64,000 nt of DNA from DASZTV01 sp035547515 (lineage in GTDB: Bacteria; Actinomycetota; Actinomycetes; JAFAQI01), in NCBI GenBank assembly GCA_035547515.1, contig DASZUS010000065.1, positions 16,208 through 80,207 on the forward strand, written 5' to 3'. The notes beneath the pieces were generated by a model, which saw only the letters and a program-made list of their open reading frames with translations, did no database searches and was not told the origin of the DNA. Position numbers and translations under genes: made by a program. This document shows, piece after piece, positions 16,195 through 26,100 of the stretch (positions are counted from its first letter, which is position 1; the number at the start of each line of letters is the position of its first letter).

Positions 16195-18482
16195 CAGACC
16201 GCGATCAGCGCCGCGTCGATAGCCGCCCGCCGGCTCGGGTCGTCGATGCTGCGGCCCGCGGAGTCGACCACGTAGAAGGCATCGACGACCTCGGCGCCGA
16301 GGGTCTGGATGCGCGCCGACCGGACGTCGAGACCCTCTGCCGCGAGAACCTTCGTCAGGCGGTGCAGCAGACCCTCGGAGTCGTGGGTGCGCACCTCGAC
16401 GATCGTCGAGTGATGCGACTCGTCGTCGAACCACAGGATCATCGGCGGGGCGGCCGCGACGGCAGCAGTCTCATAGGTCTGCTCGCGCTGTTGCAGTCGG
16501 GCCTCGAGCTGCAGGGTGTCGTCGTACGCCCGGCGGACGTCCGCCGCGAGTGCATCGACATCGGGCATCGAGCCGAACTTCGGCGCGACCTCCAGCGTCG
16601 TGATCGCCATGCGGCCGGCCGGGGTCGCCGAGAAGGTCGCGGTCGCGGAGCGGACGGTGAGCCGGTTCAGCGCAACGACACCAGCCCAACGCGCCATCAG
16701 ACCTGGCCGGTCGGGCGCAACGATCGTCAGCTGGGTGCCGTTGAGCGCCACGGCCAGCTCTCCGGCATCGGCTAGCGCGCGCTGCTCGTCGGTGACCGCC
16801 TCGAACTCCGCGACGTGCTCGCCCGCCAACGACGCCGTAGCCCGGCGGACCAGCTCGGCCACGAGACCGGCCTTCCAGTCGCTCCAGGCGGCCGGACCGG
16901 TTGCCGCGGCGTCGGCGATCGTCAGCGCGTGGAGCAGCTCCAGCGTTGCGACATCGCCGACCGCGCGGGTGACGATCTCGATCGTGGCGGGGTCGGCGAG
17001 GTCGCGCCGGGTGGCGGTGTCAGGAAGCAGGAGATGGTGATGCACCAAGGAGGTGACGACAGCGGTCTCCTCCTCCGACAGCCCCATCCGACGGGCGATT
17101 ACCGGGACTCGTTCGACACCCGCTTGGGTGTGGTCGCCGGGAAAGCCCTTCCCGATGTCGTGGAGCAAGGCTCCGAGCAGCAGCAGGTCAGGTCGTGCCA
17201 CGCGGCGCGTGAGCGCCGATGCCTCGACCGCCGCCTCGATCAGGTGGCGGTCGACGGTGAAGCGGTGCACCGCGTTGTGCTGCGGCTTGCAGCGCACCGC
17301 GTCCCACTCCGGAATCAGCCGGACCAGCATCCCCGCCTGGTCGAGTGCTTCGAACACCGCGACCGCCGGCCGGCCGGCGCCGAGGACCGCGACGAAGGCG
17401 TCGCGGGCTTCGGCAGGCCAGGGCACGGGCAACGCCGACGACGCGGTGGCCAGACGCGCGGTGACGCTCGCCGCTATCGGCAGGTTTGCCTGAGCCGCAG
17501 CAGCCGCAACGCGCAGCGCCAGGACCGGGTCGCCGCCGGGGTCGGCATCCCTGGCGAGGTGGACCTCGCCGTCCTGCTCCACTACGCCGTCGGCGAGCGG
17601 CCTGCGGACTGGAGCTGCCCGCCTTCCCCATCGGCGCACCGGACGGGAGGCGACCGTTGCGCGCCGGCAGGCCTCGTCGACCGCGAACGCGATCGTGCGC
17701 CCGGCTTCGAACACCCGCCGCATCAGCTGGTCCGGGTCGTCGACGCCGAGCGCCTTCCCCACAGGGATCCGCTCCTGGGCCACCAGCCGGTCGCTACCTC
17801 GCGACGAACGGCGATGCAGCTCGCACCGGACGTCCTGCAGCCATTCGTACGCCTCGCGGACCGCAGCGCTCGGAGCATCCGCGACCCAAGCTGCCGCGAT
17901 GGCGGTGATGGCATGCACGTCGCGGATGCCGCCGCGAGCCTCCTTGAGGTCGGGCTCGAGCAGGAAGGCGAGCTCGCCCATCCGCTGCGCGCGCTCGGCG
18001 ACCGCCTCGACCAGCTCGGGCAAGCGGCGGCGGGAGTCCTTGCGCCAGGCCGCGTAGACCTGCTCCCGGAGCGCACCGGTCAGCTCGGAGTCACCGGCGA
18101 CGTGCCTCACGTCGAGCAGGCCGAGCGCCGCCTTGAGGTCCTCACGGGCAACCGATAGCGCCTCATCGACCGTGCGTACCGAGTGGTCCAGCCCGACGCC
18201 CGCGTCCCAGATCGGGTACCACAGCGAGTTCGCAAGCTCCGAGACGTCCGCGCCCGGCGCGTGCAGCAGTACGACGTCGAGATCACTGCCAGGGGCGAGC
18301 TCTCGCCGCCCGTAGCCGCCGACGGCGGCGAGCGCCACCCCCGGCACGTCCGCGAGCCGTGTCGACATCCACTCGTCGGCGGCAACGGTCAACGCCTCGC
18401 GAAGCTGCGCGCCAGACAGGCCGCCAGTAGCAAGAACCGCGGAACGCGCTTCGCGGAGCTCGCCGGACGGGTCGTCGGACAT
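16191..18482 (-). CDS. glnD: PII nucleotidyltransferase GlnD
   Basis: Bifunctional nitrogen sensor of 763 residues that modifies and demodifies the PII protein on its T-loop. The N-terminal nucleotidyltransferase motif is GGYGRRELAPGSDLDV (about 54-69), the central HD domain has LLGALLHDIGKGFPGDH, and two C-terminal ACT domains sense glutamine (LTIVAPDRPGLMARWAG and TIVEVRTHDSEGLLHRLT). In actinobacteria GlnD typically adenylylates GlnK. It is the last gene of amtB-glnK-amt-glnD, 8 nt after the second amt. Confidence 0.95.
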   Translation of the reverse strand: MSDDPSGELREARSAVLATGGLSGAQLREALTVAADEWMSTRLADVPGVALAAVGGYGRRELAPGSDLDVVLLHAPGADVSELANSLWYPIWDAGVGLDHSVRTVDEALSVAREDLKAALGLLDVRHVAGDSELTGALREQVYAAWRKDSRRRLPELVEAVAERAQRMGELAFLLEPDLKEARGGIRDVHAITAIAAAWVADAPSAAVREAYEWLQDVRCELHRRSSRGSDRLVAQERIPVGKALGVDDPDQLMRRVFEAGRTIAFAVDEACRRATVASRPVRRWGRRAAPVRRPLADGVVEQDGEVHLARDADPGGDPVLALRVAAAAAQANLPIAASVTARLATASSALPVPWPAEARDAFVAVLGAGRPAVAVFEALDQAGMLVRLIPEWDAVRCKPQHNAVHRFTVDRHLIEAAVEASALTRRVARPDLLLLGALLHDIGKGFPGDHTQAGVERVPVIARRMGLSEEETAVVTSLVHHHLLLPDTATRRDLADPATIEIVTRAVGDVATLELLHALTIADAAATGPAAWSDWKAGLVAELVRRATASLAGEHVAEFEAVTDEQRALADAGELAVALNGTQLTIVAPDRPGLMARWAGVVALNRLTVRSATATFSATPAGRMAITTLEVAPKFGSMPDVDALAADVRRAYDDTLQLEARLQQREQTYETAAVAAAPPMILWFDDESHHSTIVEVRTHDSEGLLHRLTKVLAAEGLDVRSARIQTLGAEVVDAFYVVDSAGRSIDDPSRRAAIDAALIAVC

Positions 18483-18490
18483 GAGGTCAG

Positions 18491-19753
18491 CTAGTGGCCG
18501 AGGCGCACGGCGCGGGAGTTGCCGAACTCGTACGCCGACTCCGCATGGATCGTCGTGTCCAGACCCTCGAGCTCGTCAGACTCGCTGACCCGCAGACCGA
18601 TGGTGCGCTGCACAACGGTCGCGACGACGCCGGTGATGGTGAATGCCCAAGCGATCGTGACCACGACCGCAAGCGCCTGGACCGCAAGCAGGTGGGCGCT
18701 GCCACCGTCGACGAGCCCGTCGTATCGGATCGCCGGGTTCACCACCTTGCTGGCGAACACCCCGACGAGGAGGGTGCCCACTACGCCGGCGGCGCCGTGC
18801 ACGCCGACAACGTCGAGCGCGTCGTCGTACCCGCCGCGATGCTTCAGGTTGACCGCGAACAGCGCGACCACGCCGCCGGCGGCACCGATCAGGATCGCGG
18901 CCATGCTGTTGACGTATCCGGCCGCCGGCGTGATCGCGACCAGGCCGGCGACCGCACCCGAGGCGGCACCGAGGGTCGTGGCGTGGCCGGTCCTGGCCTT
19001 CTCCAGGCCGCACCAGGCAAGCAGGCCGGCGCAGGCGGCCAGCTGGGTGCCGACCAGCGCCTGGGACGCGAGGGCGCCCGAGGACAGCGCCGATCCTGCG
19101 TTGAAGCCGAACCACCCGAACCACAGGATGCCGGCGCCGAGCATCGTGAACGGCAGCGAGTGCGGGGCGACGATCTCTCGGGGCCAGCCGTGCCGTCGGC
19201 CGATGACGAGTGCCAGCGCGAGCGCCGAGGCACCCGAGTCGATCTCGACGACGTTGCCGCCGGCGAAGTCGAGCACACCCCTATGAGCGAGCCAGCCGTG
19301 CGGTGAGAAGACCCAGTGAGCGATCGGTGCGTAGACCACCACCACCCAGAGCGCGGCGAACACGAGGAACCCGCCGAACTTCGCGCGCTCGGCGACGGTC
19401 CCGGTGAGCAGCGCGGCGGTGATGACCGCGAACATCATCTGGAACGCCGCGAAGGCCAGCGGCGGGACGGTGAGGTGCAGGCCCGGCACCGGCTGGTCGG
19501 CATGGGCCAGGCCGGCGAGGTGGAGCGTGCCGAGGAACCCACCTCCGGTGCTCGGTCCGAACGCCAATGAGTACGCCGCCACGGCCCAGACGATGCTCAC
19601 CACGGCGATCGTCGCGAAGTTCGCGACCAGCATGGCGAGGACGTTCTTCGAACGGATCATGCCGCCGTAGAACAAGGCCAGCCCCGGCGTCATGAACAGG
19701 ACGAGTCCGGTGCTTCCGAGCACCCAGGCGGTGTCTCCCCCATCGATGTGCAC
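18491..19753 (-). CDS. amt: Ammonium transporter (second Amt)
   Basis: Amt/Rh-family ammonium channel, about 11 membrane spans, 420 residues from the GTG at 19753 (VHIDGGDTAWVLGS); an ATG at 19786 would add 11. LFYGGMIRSKN, LWFGWFGFNAGS and TLGAASGAVAGLVAITP are family signatures. The cytosolic C-tail ends ESAYEFGNS, matching ESAYDWG in AmtB upstream, which is where GlnK docks. Neither start has a clear ribosome site and both lie inside a perfect inverted repeat (19744-19788), so initiation may be controlled by RNA structure. Confidence 0.93.
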   Translation of the reverse strand: MHIDGGDTAWVLGSTGLVLFMTPGLALFYGGMIRSKNVLAMLVANFATIAVVSIVWAVAAYSLAFGPSTGGGFLGTLHLAGLAHADQPVPGLHLTVPPLAFAAFQMMFAVITAALLTGTVAERAKFGGFLVFAALWVVVVYAPIAHWVFSPHGWLAHRGVLDFAGGNVVEIDSGASALALALVIGRRHGWPREIVAPHSLPFTMLGAGILWFGWFGFNAGSALSSGALASQALVGTQLAACAGLLAWCGLEKARTGHATTLGAASGAVAGLVAITPAAGYVNSMAAILIGAAGGVVALFAVNLKHRGGYDDALDVVGVHGAAGVVGTLLVGVFASKVVNPAIRYDGLVDGGSAHLLAVQALAVVVTIAWAFTITGVVATVVQRTIGLRVSESDELEGLDTTIHAESAYEFGNSRAVRLGH

Positions 19754-19788
19754 GGCGGCGAGCCTAGAGCCCGCCGCCGTGCACATCG
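19744..19788 (-). promoter_or_regulatory. Perfect 17-bp inverted repeat over the amt start
   Basis: CGATGTGCACGGCGGCG at 19744-19760 is the exact reverse complement of 19772-19788, with an 11-nt loop. The GTG start of amt (19753-19751) lies in the 3' arm of the RNA hairpin and the alternative ATG (19786-19784) in the 5' arm. It begins 14 nt after the glnK stop. It could sequester translation, terminate part of the transcripts or be a processing site. Confidence 0.85.
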
Positions 19789-19801
19789 GTCGAACTTCGG
19801 G

Positions 19802-20140
19802 CTAGAGCGCGTCCGCGCCCTTCTCGCCGGTCCGGACCCGCACGATCTGCTCGACCGGCGTCACCCAGACCTTGCCGTCGCCGATCTCGCCGGTAGCGGC
19901 GGCCTTCACGACCACCCCCACCACCCCCTCGGCATCCGCGTCATCGACGACGACCTCGATGCGGATCTTCGGGACGAAGTCCACCCGGTACTCCGCACCG
20001 CGGTACACCTCGGTGTGGCCCTTCTGGCGACCGAATCCCTGGACCTCGCTGACGGTCAGCCCGGCGATGCCGAACGCTTCGAGCGCGCTCTTCACGTCCT
20101 CGAGCTTGAACGGCTTGATGATCGCGGTGACGAGCTTCAC
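19802..20140 (-). CDS. glnK: Nitrogen regulatory protein PII (GlnK)
   Basis: PII signal protein of 112 residues that blocks AmtB under nitrogen excess and is modified by GlnD. The T-loop carries Tyr51 in YRGAEYRVDFVPK, the standard modification site, and the C-terminal signature GEIGDGKVWV is intact. The start codon is GTG, overlapping the amtB stop by 4 nt (GTGA), so amtB and glnK are translationally coupled. Confidence 0.96.
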   Translation of the reverse strand: MKLVTAIIKPFKLEDVKSALEAFGIAGLTVSEVQGFGRQKGHTEVYRGAEYRVDFVPKIRIEVVVDDADAEGVVGVVVKAAATGEIGDGKVWVTPVEQIVRVRTGEKGADAL

Positions 20141-21534
20141 GCCTGCACCTCCGTGCGGTGACCGAACGACGGGGACGGGATCGGGCTGCCGAGCGGCGCG
20201 GACGGAGCCGCGGCGCCGGCGCCCCAGTCGTACGCCGACTCCCCGTGCTCATTCACGTCGATGCCTTCCACTTCTGCCGCGGAGGTGACCCGCCAGCCGA
20301 TCGTGTGCTTGATCAGCAGGGCGATGATCAACGTCACCACTCCGCACCAGACGATAGTGAACAGCACGCCGAGGAACTGGTGCCACAGCAGCGTCGCGTT
20401 GCCGCCGTAGAACAGACCGCCACCGCCGCTGGGGAACAGGCCGTCGATGCCCTGCGGCGACTTCACGGTGCCGAAGAACCCGATCAGCAGTGCGCCGATG
20501 ATGCCTCCGGTGAGGTGGACGCCGACAACGTCGAGCGAGTCGTCCAGGCCGATCTTGTACTTCAAGTTGATCGCCACGGCGCAGACGGCGCCGGCGATCG
20601 CACCCACGCAGAGCGCGCCGAGGGTGTTGACCGACCCGCAGGAAGGCGTGATCGCGACCAGCCCGGCGACCACACCGGAGGCCGCGCCAAGCGACGTCGC
20701 CTTGCCGCGGTGAATCCGCTCGACCAGTAGCCAGGCGAGCATCGCGGCCATCGTCGCGACCGTCGTGTTCATGAAGGTCACGCCGGTCTCGTGCGTGAAC
20801 TGGGTGATGAACTGGCACGTGGTGTCGCCCTTGCAGCTGCCGATCTTGTCCCACGGGTTGCCGCTGCCGCCCGCGTTGAAGACGATCGACCCGACGTTGA
20901 AGCCGTACCAGCCGAACCACAGCAGGCCGGCGCCGAGCATCGTGAGGGTCACGTTGTGCGGCTTGCCCGGGTTCTTCGGCCAGCCGACGCGCTTGCCCAT
21001 CACGAGCGCGAGAACGCCGCCCGCCACACCGGCGTTGATGTGTACGACGGTCCCACCGGCGTAGTCGAGGTTCGGGAAGTGCGAGTAGAACCAGCCCCCG
21101 CCCCAGACGTTGTGGGCGACGACGACATAGACGCAGGTGACCCACAGCAGCGAGAAGATGATCCAGGAGGACATCTTCACGCGGTCGGCGATCGAACCGG
21201 AGATCAGCGCCACGGTGATCACCGCGAACGTGAGCTGGAAGAGCACGAACACGAAGTTCGAGCTCGACACATGCAGCAACCCGAACGTGTCCGCCGGGCT
21301 CGCGATCAGCTTCCCGTTGCCGTTCCCGACGCCGTCGCCGCCCCAGCCCATCGACCAGCCCCAGAGCACGAAGGCGATGCCGACGACACCCATCGCGGTG
21401 AACGACATCATCATCATGTTGAGCGTCGACTTGCTGCGCGTCATCCCTCCGTAGAAGAACGCGAGCGCCGGAGTCGTCATCATGAGAACGAGCGCGGTGG
21501 CTACGATCATCCAGGCGTAGTAGCCGTCTTCCAT
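20137..21534 (-). CDS. amtB: Ammonium transporter AmtB
   Basis: Ammonium channel of 465 residues with about 11 membrane spans. FFYGGMTRSKSTLNMMMMSF, LWFGWYGFNVGS, HINAGVAGG and SLDVVGVHLTGG are characteristic. The C-tail has VNEHGESAYDWG and then a Pro/Ser/Ala extension. The ATG at 21534 is chosen over the adjacent TTG because GGAGGG precedes it by 4 nt. First gene of amtB-glnK-amt-glnD; a GlnR-like box lies 93 nt upstream, suggesting induction under nitrogen limitation. Confidence 0.95.
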   Translation of the reverse strand: MEDGYYAWMIVATALVLMMTTPALAFFYGGMTRSKSTLNMMMMSFTAMGVVGIAFVLWGWSMGWGGDGVGNGNGKLIASPADTFGLLHVSSSNFVFVLFQLTFAVITVALISGSIADRVKMSSWIIFSLLWVTCVYVVVAHNVWGGGWFYSHFPNLDYAGGTVVHINAGVAGGVLALVMGKRVGWPKNPGKPHNVTLTMLGAGLLWFGWYGFNVGSIVFNAGGSGNPWDKIGSCKGDTTCQFITQFTHETGVTFMNTTVATMAAMLAWLLVERIHRGKATSLGAASGVVAGLVAITPSCGSVNTLGALCVGAIAGAVCAVAINLKYKIGLDDSLDVVGVHLTGGIIGALLIGFFGTVKSPQGIDGLFPSGGGGLFYGGNATLLWHQFLGVLFTIVWCGVVTLIIALLIKHTIGWRVTSAAEVEGIDVNEHGESAYDWGAGAAAPSAPLGSPIPSPSFGHRTEVQA

Positions 21535-21627
21535 CAACCCTCCATCGTGTGGCGACAGGCAGCCGGAGAACGCGGCAGGATGACCCGACGCCCGACCCTT
21601 CGTCGCTCAGCAGTCTGTGAGGGGCAG

Positions 21628-21665
21628 GTTTCAGCAAACGACGCGGACGATTTCGCGGATGTTAC
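21628..21665 (-). promoter_or_regulatory. glnR box: GlnR-type operator upstream of amtB
   Basis: Read on the minus strand the site is GTAAC-N6-GAAAT-N6-CGTCG-N6-GAAAC, the exact spacing of the actinobacterial GlnR box (GTNAC-N6-GAAAC repeated). Three of the four pentamers match in all or four of five positions; the third does not. It sits 93 nt upstream of the amtB start, a normal place for GlnR activation. GlnR itself is not in the window. Confidence 0.65.
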
Positions 21666-21704
21666 GAAGCGTCCGCCGAGCGGCTCTGGCAGGCAGCGGC
21701 CTGG

Positions 21705-21911
21705 TCAGGCCGGTCGCAGGACGATCCAGATCCGTTCGATTCGGTCGACTGGCAGGTCGTAGCCCACTCGTTCCACGAGGTAGGGCACGCCCGCGATGCG
21801 CACGTTCTCACCGGCCCGCGGTAGCGGCGAGGTCTCCCAGCAAGTCGCGATCTCGTTGTTGTCGGGGTCGATGTAGGTCACCGCGACCTGCTCGCGGAAC
21901 AGACCGGCCAC
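21705..21911 (-). CDS. Small conserved-looking protein downstream of ftsY
   Basis: 68-residue soluble protein of unrecognised family, GTG start 8 nt after the ftsY stop. It contains TYIDPDNNEIATCWETSPLP and ends IERIWIVLRPA; the pattern of alternating charged and hydrophobic residues suggests a small beta fold. Placement directly behind ftsY on the same strand suggests cotranscription. The only support for coding is position, continuous frame and non-random composition. Confidence 0.6.
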   Translation of the reverse strand: MAGLFREQVAVTYIDPDNNEIATCWETSPLPRAGENVRIAGVPYLVERVGYDLPVDRIERIWIVLRPA

Positions 21912-21919
21912 GGCTGGCG

Positions 21920-23128
21920 CTACTCGCCGAGCAATGCGTCGACGAAGACCTCCGGATCGAAAGGCGCGAGGTCGTCCGGTCCCTCGCCGAGGCCGACCAG
22001 CTTGACCGGCACGCCCAGCTCGCGCTGTACGGCGATCACGATCCCGCCCTTGGCGGTGCCGTCGAGCTTGGTGAGCACGATGCCCGTGACGTCGACGACC
22101 TCGGCGAACACGCGGGCCTGGACCAGCCCGTTCTGGCCGGTTGTGGCGTCGAGCACCAGCAGTACCTCGTCGACGGCGCACTGCCGCTCGACGACTCGCT
22201 TGACCTTCCCGAGCTCGTCCATGAGCCCGGTCTTCGTGTGCAGCCGACCCGCGGTGTCGATGACGACGGTGTCCACGCCCCGCTCGGTGCCGTCGTGGAC
22301 GGCGTCGAACGCGACGCTGGCCGGATCGGCACCTTCGGGAGCCCTCACGACAGACGCGCCCACGCGCTCGCCCCATGTGGTGAGCTGGTCGGCCGCGGCC
22401 GCCCGAAACGTGTCGGCGGCGCCGAGGAGGACCGTCCCGCCGTCACCGACGATGACGCGCGCGAGCTTCCCGCACGTCGTGGTCTTGCCGGTGCCGTTGA
22501 CGCCGACCACCAGCACCACGCCGGGATGACCGTCGTGTGCGGCGGTGTGCAAGGCGCGGTCGGTGTCGCGACCGATCACGGTGAGGAGCGCGTCGCGCAG
22601 CATCGCGCGCACGTCCTCACCCGAGCGGGTCCCCATCACGCGAACCTGCTCACGCAGCGAACCGACGATCTCGTTGGTGGCCGCCAGGCCGACATCGGAA
22701 GTGAGAAGGGTGTCCTCGACCTCTTCCCACACCTCTTCGTCGATCGAGTCCCGGGACAGCAGGGCCAGCAGCCCGCGCCCCAGGGCGGTCTGGGAGCCGG
22801 ACAGGCGCCCGCGAAGCCGCACCAGCCTGCCGGCTGACGGTTCGGGGACCTCGATCTGCGGCGCGGGGGGCGCAACCTCGGCTGGCGGCGCTTCGGTAGC
22901 CGGTGCAGTGGGCGGCGCCGGTGCCGGCGGCGCTTCAGCCGCGGGCGCCGGTGCGGGCGGGGCTTGCGCCGGTGGCGGCGGTGCGGGTGGCGCGACCACC
23001 GGCGGTGCAGGGGGCGCGACCGGAGCCTCGAGCGTGCAGGAACGCCGTCGCGACGGCGCGAGGACAAGGCCGAGTCCGGCACCGACGATCAGAACTGCAA
23101 CGACGATGCCGACTATCAGGAAGACCAT
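21920..23128 (-). CDS. ftsY: SRP receptor FtsY
   Basis: Signal recognition particle receptor GTPase, 402 residues. It has an N-terminal membrane segment (about residues 2-24), then a Pro/Ala-rich linker (about 35-95) replacing the acidic A domain of E. coli, then the NG domain with GVNGTGKTTTCGKLA, DTFRAAAADQL, DTAGRLHTKTGLM and TKLDGTAKGG. The ATG overlaps the smc stop by 1 nt (TGATG). smc-ftsY order is conserved from Bacillus to actinobacteria. Confidence 0.96.
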   Translation of the reverse strand: MVFLIVGIVVAVLIVGAGLGLVLAPSRRRSCTLEAPVAPPAPPVVAPPAPPPPAQAPPAPAPAAEAPPAPAPPTAPATEAPPAEVAPPAPQIEVPEPSAGRLVRLRGRLSGSQTALGRGLLALLSRDSIDEEVWEEVEDTLLTSDVGLAATNEIVGSLREQVRVMGTRSGEDVRAMLRDALLTVIGRDTDRALHTAAHDGHPGVVLVVGVNGTGKTTTCGKLARVIVGDGGTVLLGAADTFRAAAADQLTTWGERVGASVVRAPEGADPASVAFDAVHDGTERGVDTVVIDTAGRLHTKTGLMDELGKVKRVVERQCAVDEVLLVLDATTGQNGLVQARVFAEVVDVTGIVLTKLDGTAKGGIVIAVQRELGVPVKLVGLGEGPDDLAPFDPEVFVDALLGE

Positions 23129-26100
23129 CAGACAGGCTCCGGTTCGGGTTCACGCAGCCGCTGACTGATCACCTCGGTGATCCCGTCGCCGCGCATCGAG
23201 ACGCCATACAGGCAGTTGGCAACCTCCATCGTGCGCTTCTGGTGCGTCACGACGATGAGCTGCGAGGTCGACTTCAGCTCCGTGAGCAGCCCGACCAGAC
23301 GCAGCAGGTTGCGGTCGTCGAGGGCTGCCTCGACCTCGTCAAGGACGTAGAACGGCGACGGCCGAGCCCGGAAGATGGCCACGAGCAAGGCGATCGCGGT
23401 CAGCGACCGCTCCCCGCCGGACAGCAGCGAGAGCCGCTTCACCTTCTTGCCGGGAGGCCGGGCTTCGACCTCTACCCCGGTGAGCAACCAGTCGTTGGGA
23501 TCAGTACGCACCAGACGCCCGGAGCCGCCGGGGAACAGCGTCGAGAACACCGTCTCGAACTCTCGGGCGACGTCTTCGTAGGCCTCGCGGAAGACCTGCT
23601 CGACCCGGTCGTCGACCTCCTTGACCACCAGCAGCAGGTCACGGCGGGAGGCCTTGAGGTCCTCGAGCTGGTCGGAAAGGAACTTGTGCCGCTCCTCAAG
23701 GGCCGCGAACTCCTCCAGCGCGAGCGGGTTGACCTTGCCGAGCAGCGCGAGGGCGCGTTCGGCGGCCTTCCAGCGCTTCTCCTGAACCGCGCGGTCGTAG
23801 GGCGTAGCGACCGCGCCTTCGGGCGCGTCGGCGGACGGCGGTACGGCGACGTCCGGTCCGTACTCCGCGAGCAGCGTCTCCGCCTCGACCCCGAACTCCT
23901 CGGCGACCTTCGCCTCGAGCGCCTCGATCCGAAGCCGCTGCTCGGCTCGCGCCACCTCGTCGCGATGGACGGCTCCGGTCAGCGTCTCCAGCTCGGCGGA
24001 GAGGTCACGCACCGACGCGCGGACCGCGAGCAGCTCGCCTTCGGTCACCGTGCGCTGCTGCTCGATCGCGCCACGCTGCGCCGCGGCCGCGTCGAGCGAG
24101 CGCTCCAGCGCCTCGAGGGCCTCCTTGGCAACCGTCGACACCGCCGCCGCGACCACCGCTTCGCGGGCGCGACGTCGCACGAGCTCTGCGGCGCGCTCGC
24201 GCGCAGCGCGCTCGGCTTCGGCTGCCGACTCGAGCGCTACGACTCGCGCAGCCAGCGCCGAGCGCCGCTCCTCGTCGGTTCGCACGGCCAGACGGGCTTC
24301 GAGCTCGCGGGCCCGTGTTGCCACGACCAGCTCGGCGATGCGGTCACGCTCGCCCTCGTCGGGGATCGCCTCCTCAGGGGTCGCCTCGGCGGCGGCGAGC
24401 CGCTCCTCGAGCGCGCTCAGGCCTGCGAGGTCGCGGTCACGCGCCTGAGATGCCTCCTCGACGGCCCGGACCAGGCGCTCGCTCTCGCCCGCCGTGGCCC
24501 GGGCAGCCGCGCCGAGCTGGCCGAGGCGCTCGGCCACGGCTGCGAGGCGGGCGTCGGACTCGTGAAGGGCGCTGACCGCGGCCTCGAGGTCGTCGCGGCG
24601 AGCCGCGACCTCCTCGATCGCGCCGGAGAGCGCGAAGCGCAGCTGGTCGGCGCGGCGCGAGAGATCACCGAGCAGCTCCTCGGCCTCGCTGTGCGCCGCG
24701 CGGATCTCCAGCAACGAAGGCGTCGAGCTCGAGCCTCCCGCAGACCACCCGATGCCGAACACGTCGCCGTCCCGGGTGACTGCCCGAAGCGCCGGATTTG
24801 CCGCCACCACACGTTGCGCCGCCTCCGCGTCGTCGACGACGACTGTGGCGTCGAGCAGCCGGGACAGCGCTCCGAGCAGCGTCGTGTCAGCTGCCACGAC
24901 GCTCAACGCCGTGCGGGCGCCGGCCGCGACGTCGATCGCAGAACCCGGCGGAGCTTCTGCGCCGCCGACGAGCAGGCCGGCGCGACCACCGTCCTCGCTC
25001 TTCAGCAACGCGATCGCCTCCGCGGCGTCCGCGAGGCTTCGTACCGCAACCGCATCGGCAGCCACGCCGAGCGCGGCAGCGACCGCGGCTTCGTACCCGG
25101 CCTCGACGCGCACCAGCTCGGCGACCGTGCCGAGCACGCCGGCCAGGCGTGCGCCGGCGGCGAGCAAGGTGCCCGCGCCGTCCTTGCGGTCGAGTCCCAG
25201 CGCGAGCGCGTCTCGCCGCGCCGCCGCGGCACTGCGCTGGCGCTCGACCTCGTGCTCTTCCTCTTGCAGTGCGGCGAGGGTCTCCTCGGCGCGTGCCAGC
25301 GCAGCGGCGGCGGTCTCGTGCGCCGCGTCCAAGTCGATCTCGCCGGCGTCGAGGCCGGCAACCTCGCCTTCCAGCGCCGCGAACTCGGCGGCGGCCTTCG
25401 CCGCGCGCTCCTGGGCTGCTTCCAGCGCGACCGACAGCCGCCCGATCTCGTCCTCTGCCGCCTGCGCCCGAGTGCGCAGGGCCGCGACCTCGCCCTGCAG
25501 CCGCACCCGGCCTTCACGCCGGTCGGCGAACGACTGCCGAGCCGCGGCGAGCGCCTGCTCCTGGGCAGTAAGCGAAGCCTCGAGCTGCATCCGCTCGGCC
25601 TCGATCGCGGCAAGGCGTTCCCGGTCGGCCGCGAGGACCTCCTCGACCTCCTTGCCTTCGGACTTCAGCTGGTCGATCTCGGCCTGCCAGGCCATCGGGT
25701 CCCGCCCGCCCGTACCGAGGTCGACCGCCATCGTGCTGTTGCGCTGCCGCTCGGCGGCGAGGGACGCCGTGCCGCGCATCCGCTCTCGCAGGCTCGACAG
25801 CCGGTACCACGTCTCCTGTGCCCGCGCCAGCAGCGGCGTCTGCTCGCCGAGTGTCGCGTCGAGCGCGAGCTCGCGGCCGGAGGCCTCGGCCAGCGCTGCC
25901 TCGGCAGCCGCCCGGCGGGCCAGCAGCGCGCTCTCGTCCGCGATCTCCGCGTCGAGGGCCCCCCGGAGCACCGTCAGGTCGTCCGCGAGGATCCGCAACC
26001 GGGCGTCACGCAGGTCCGCCTGGATCACCGAGGCGCGGCGGGCGACCTCTGCCTGCTGCCCCAGCGGCTTGAGCTGACGGCGGAGCTCCGCGGTCAGGTC

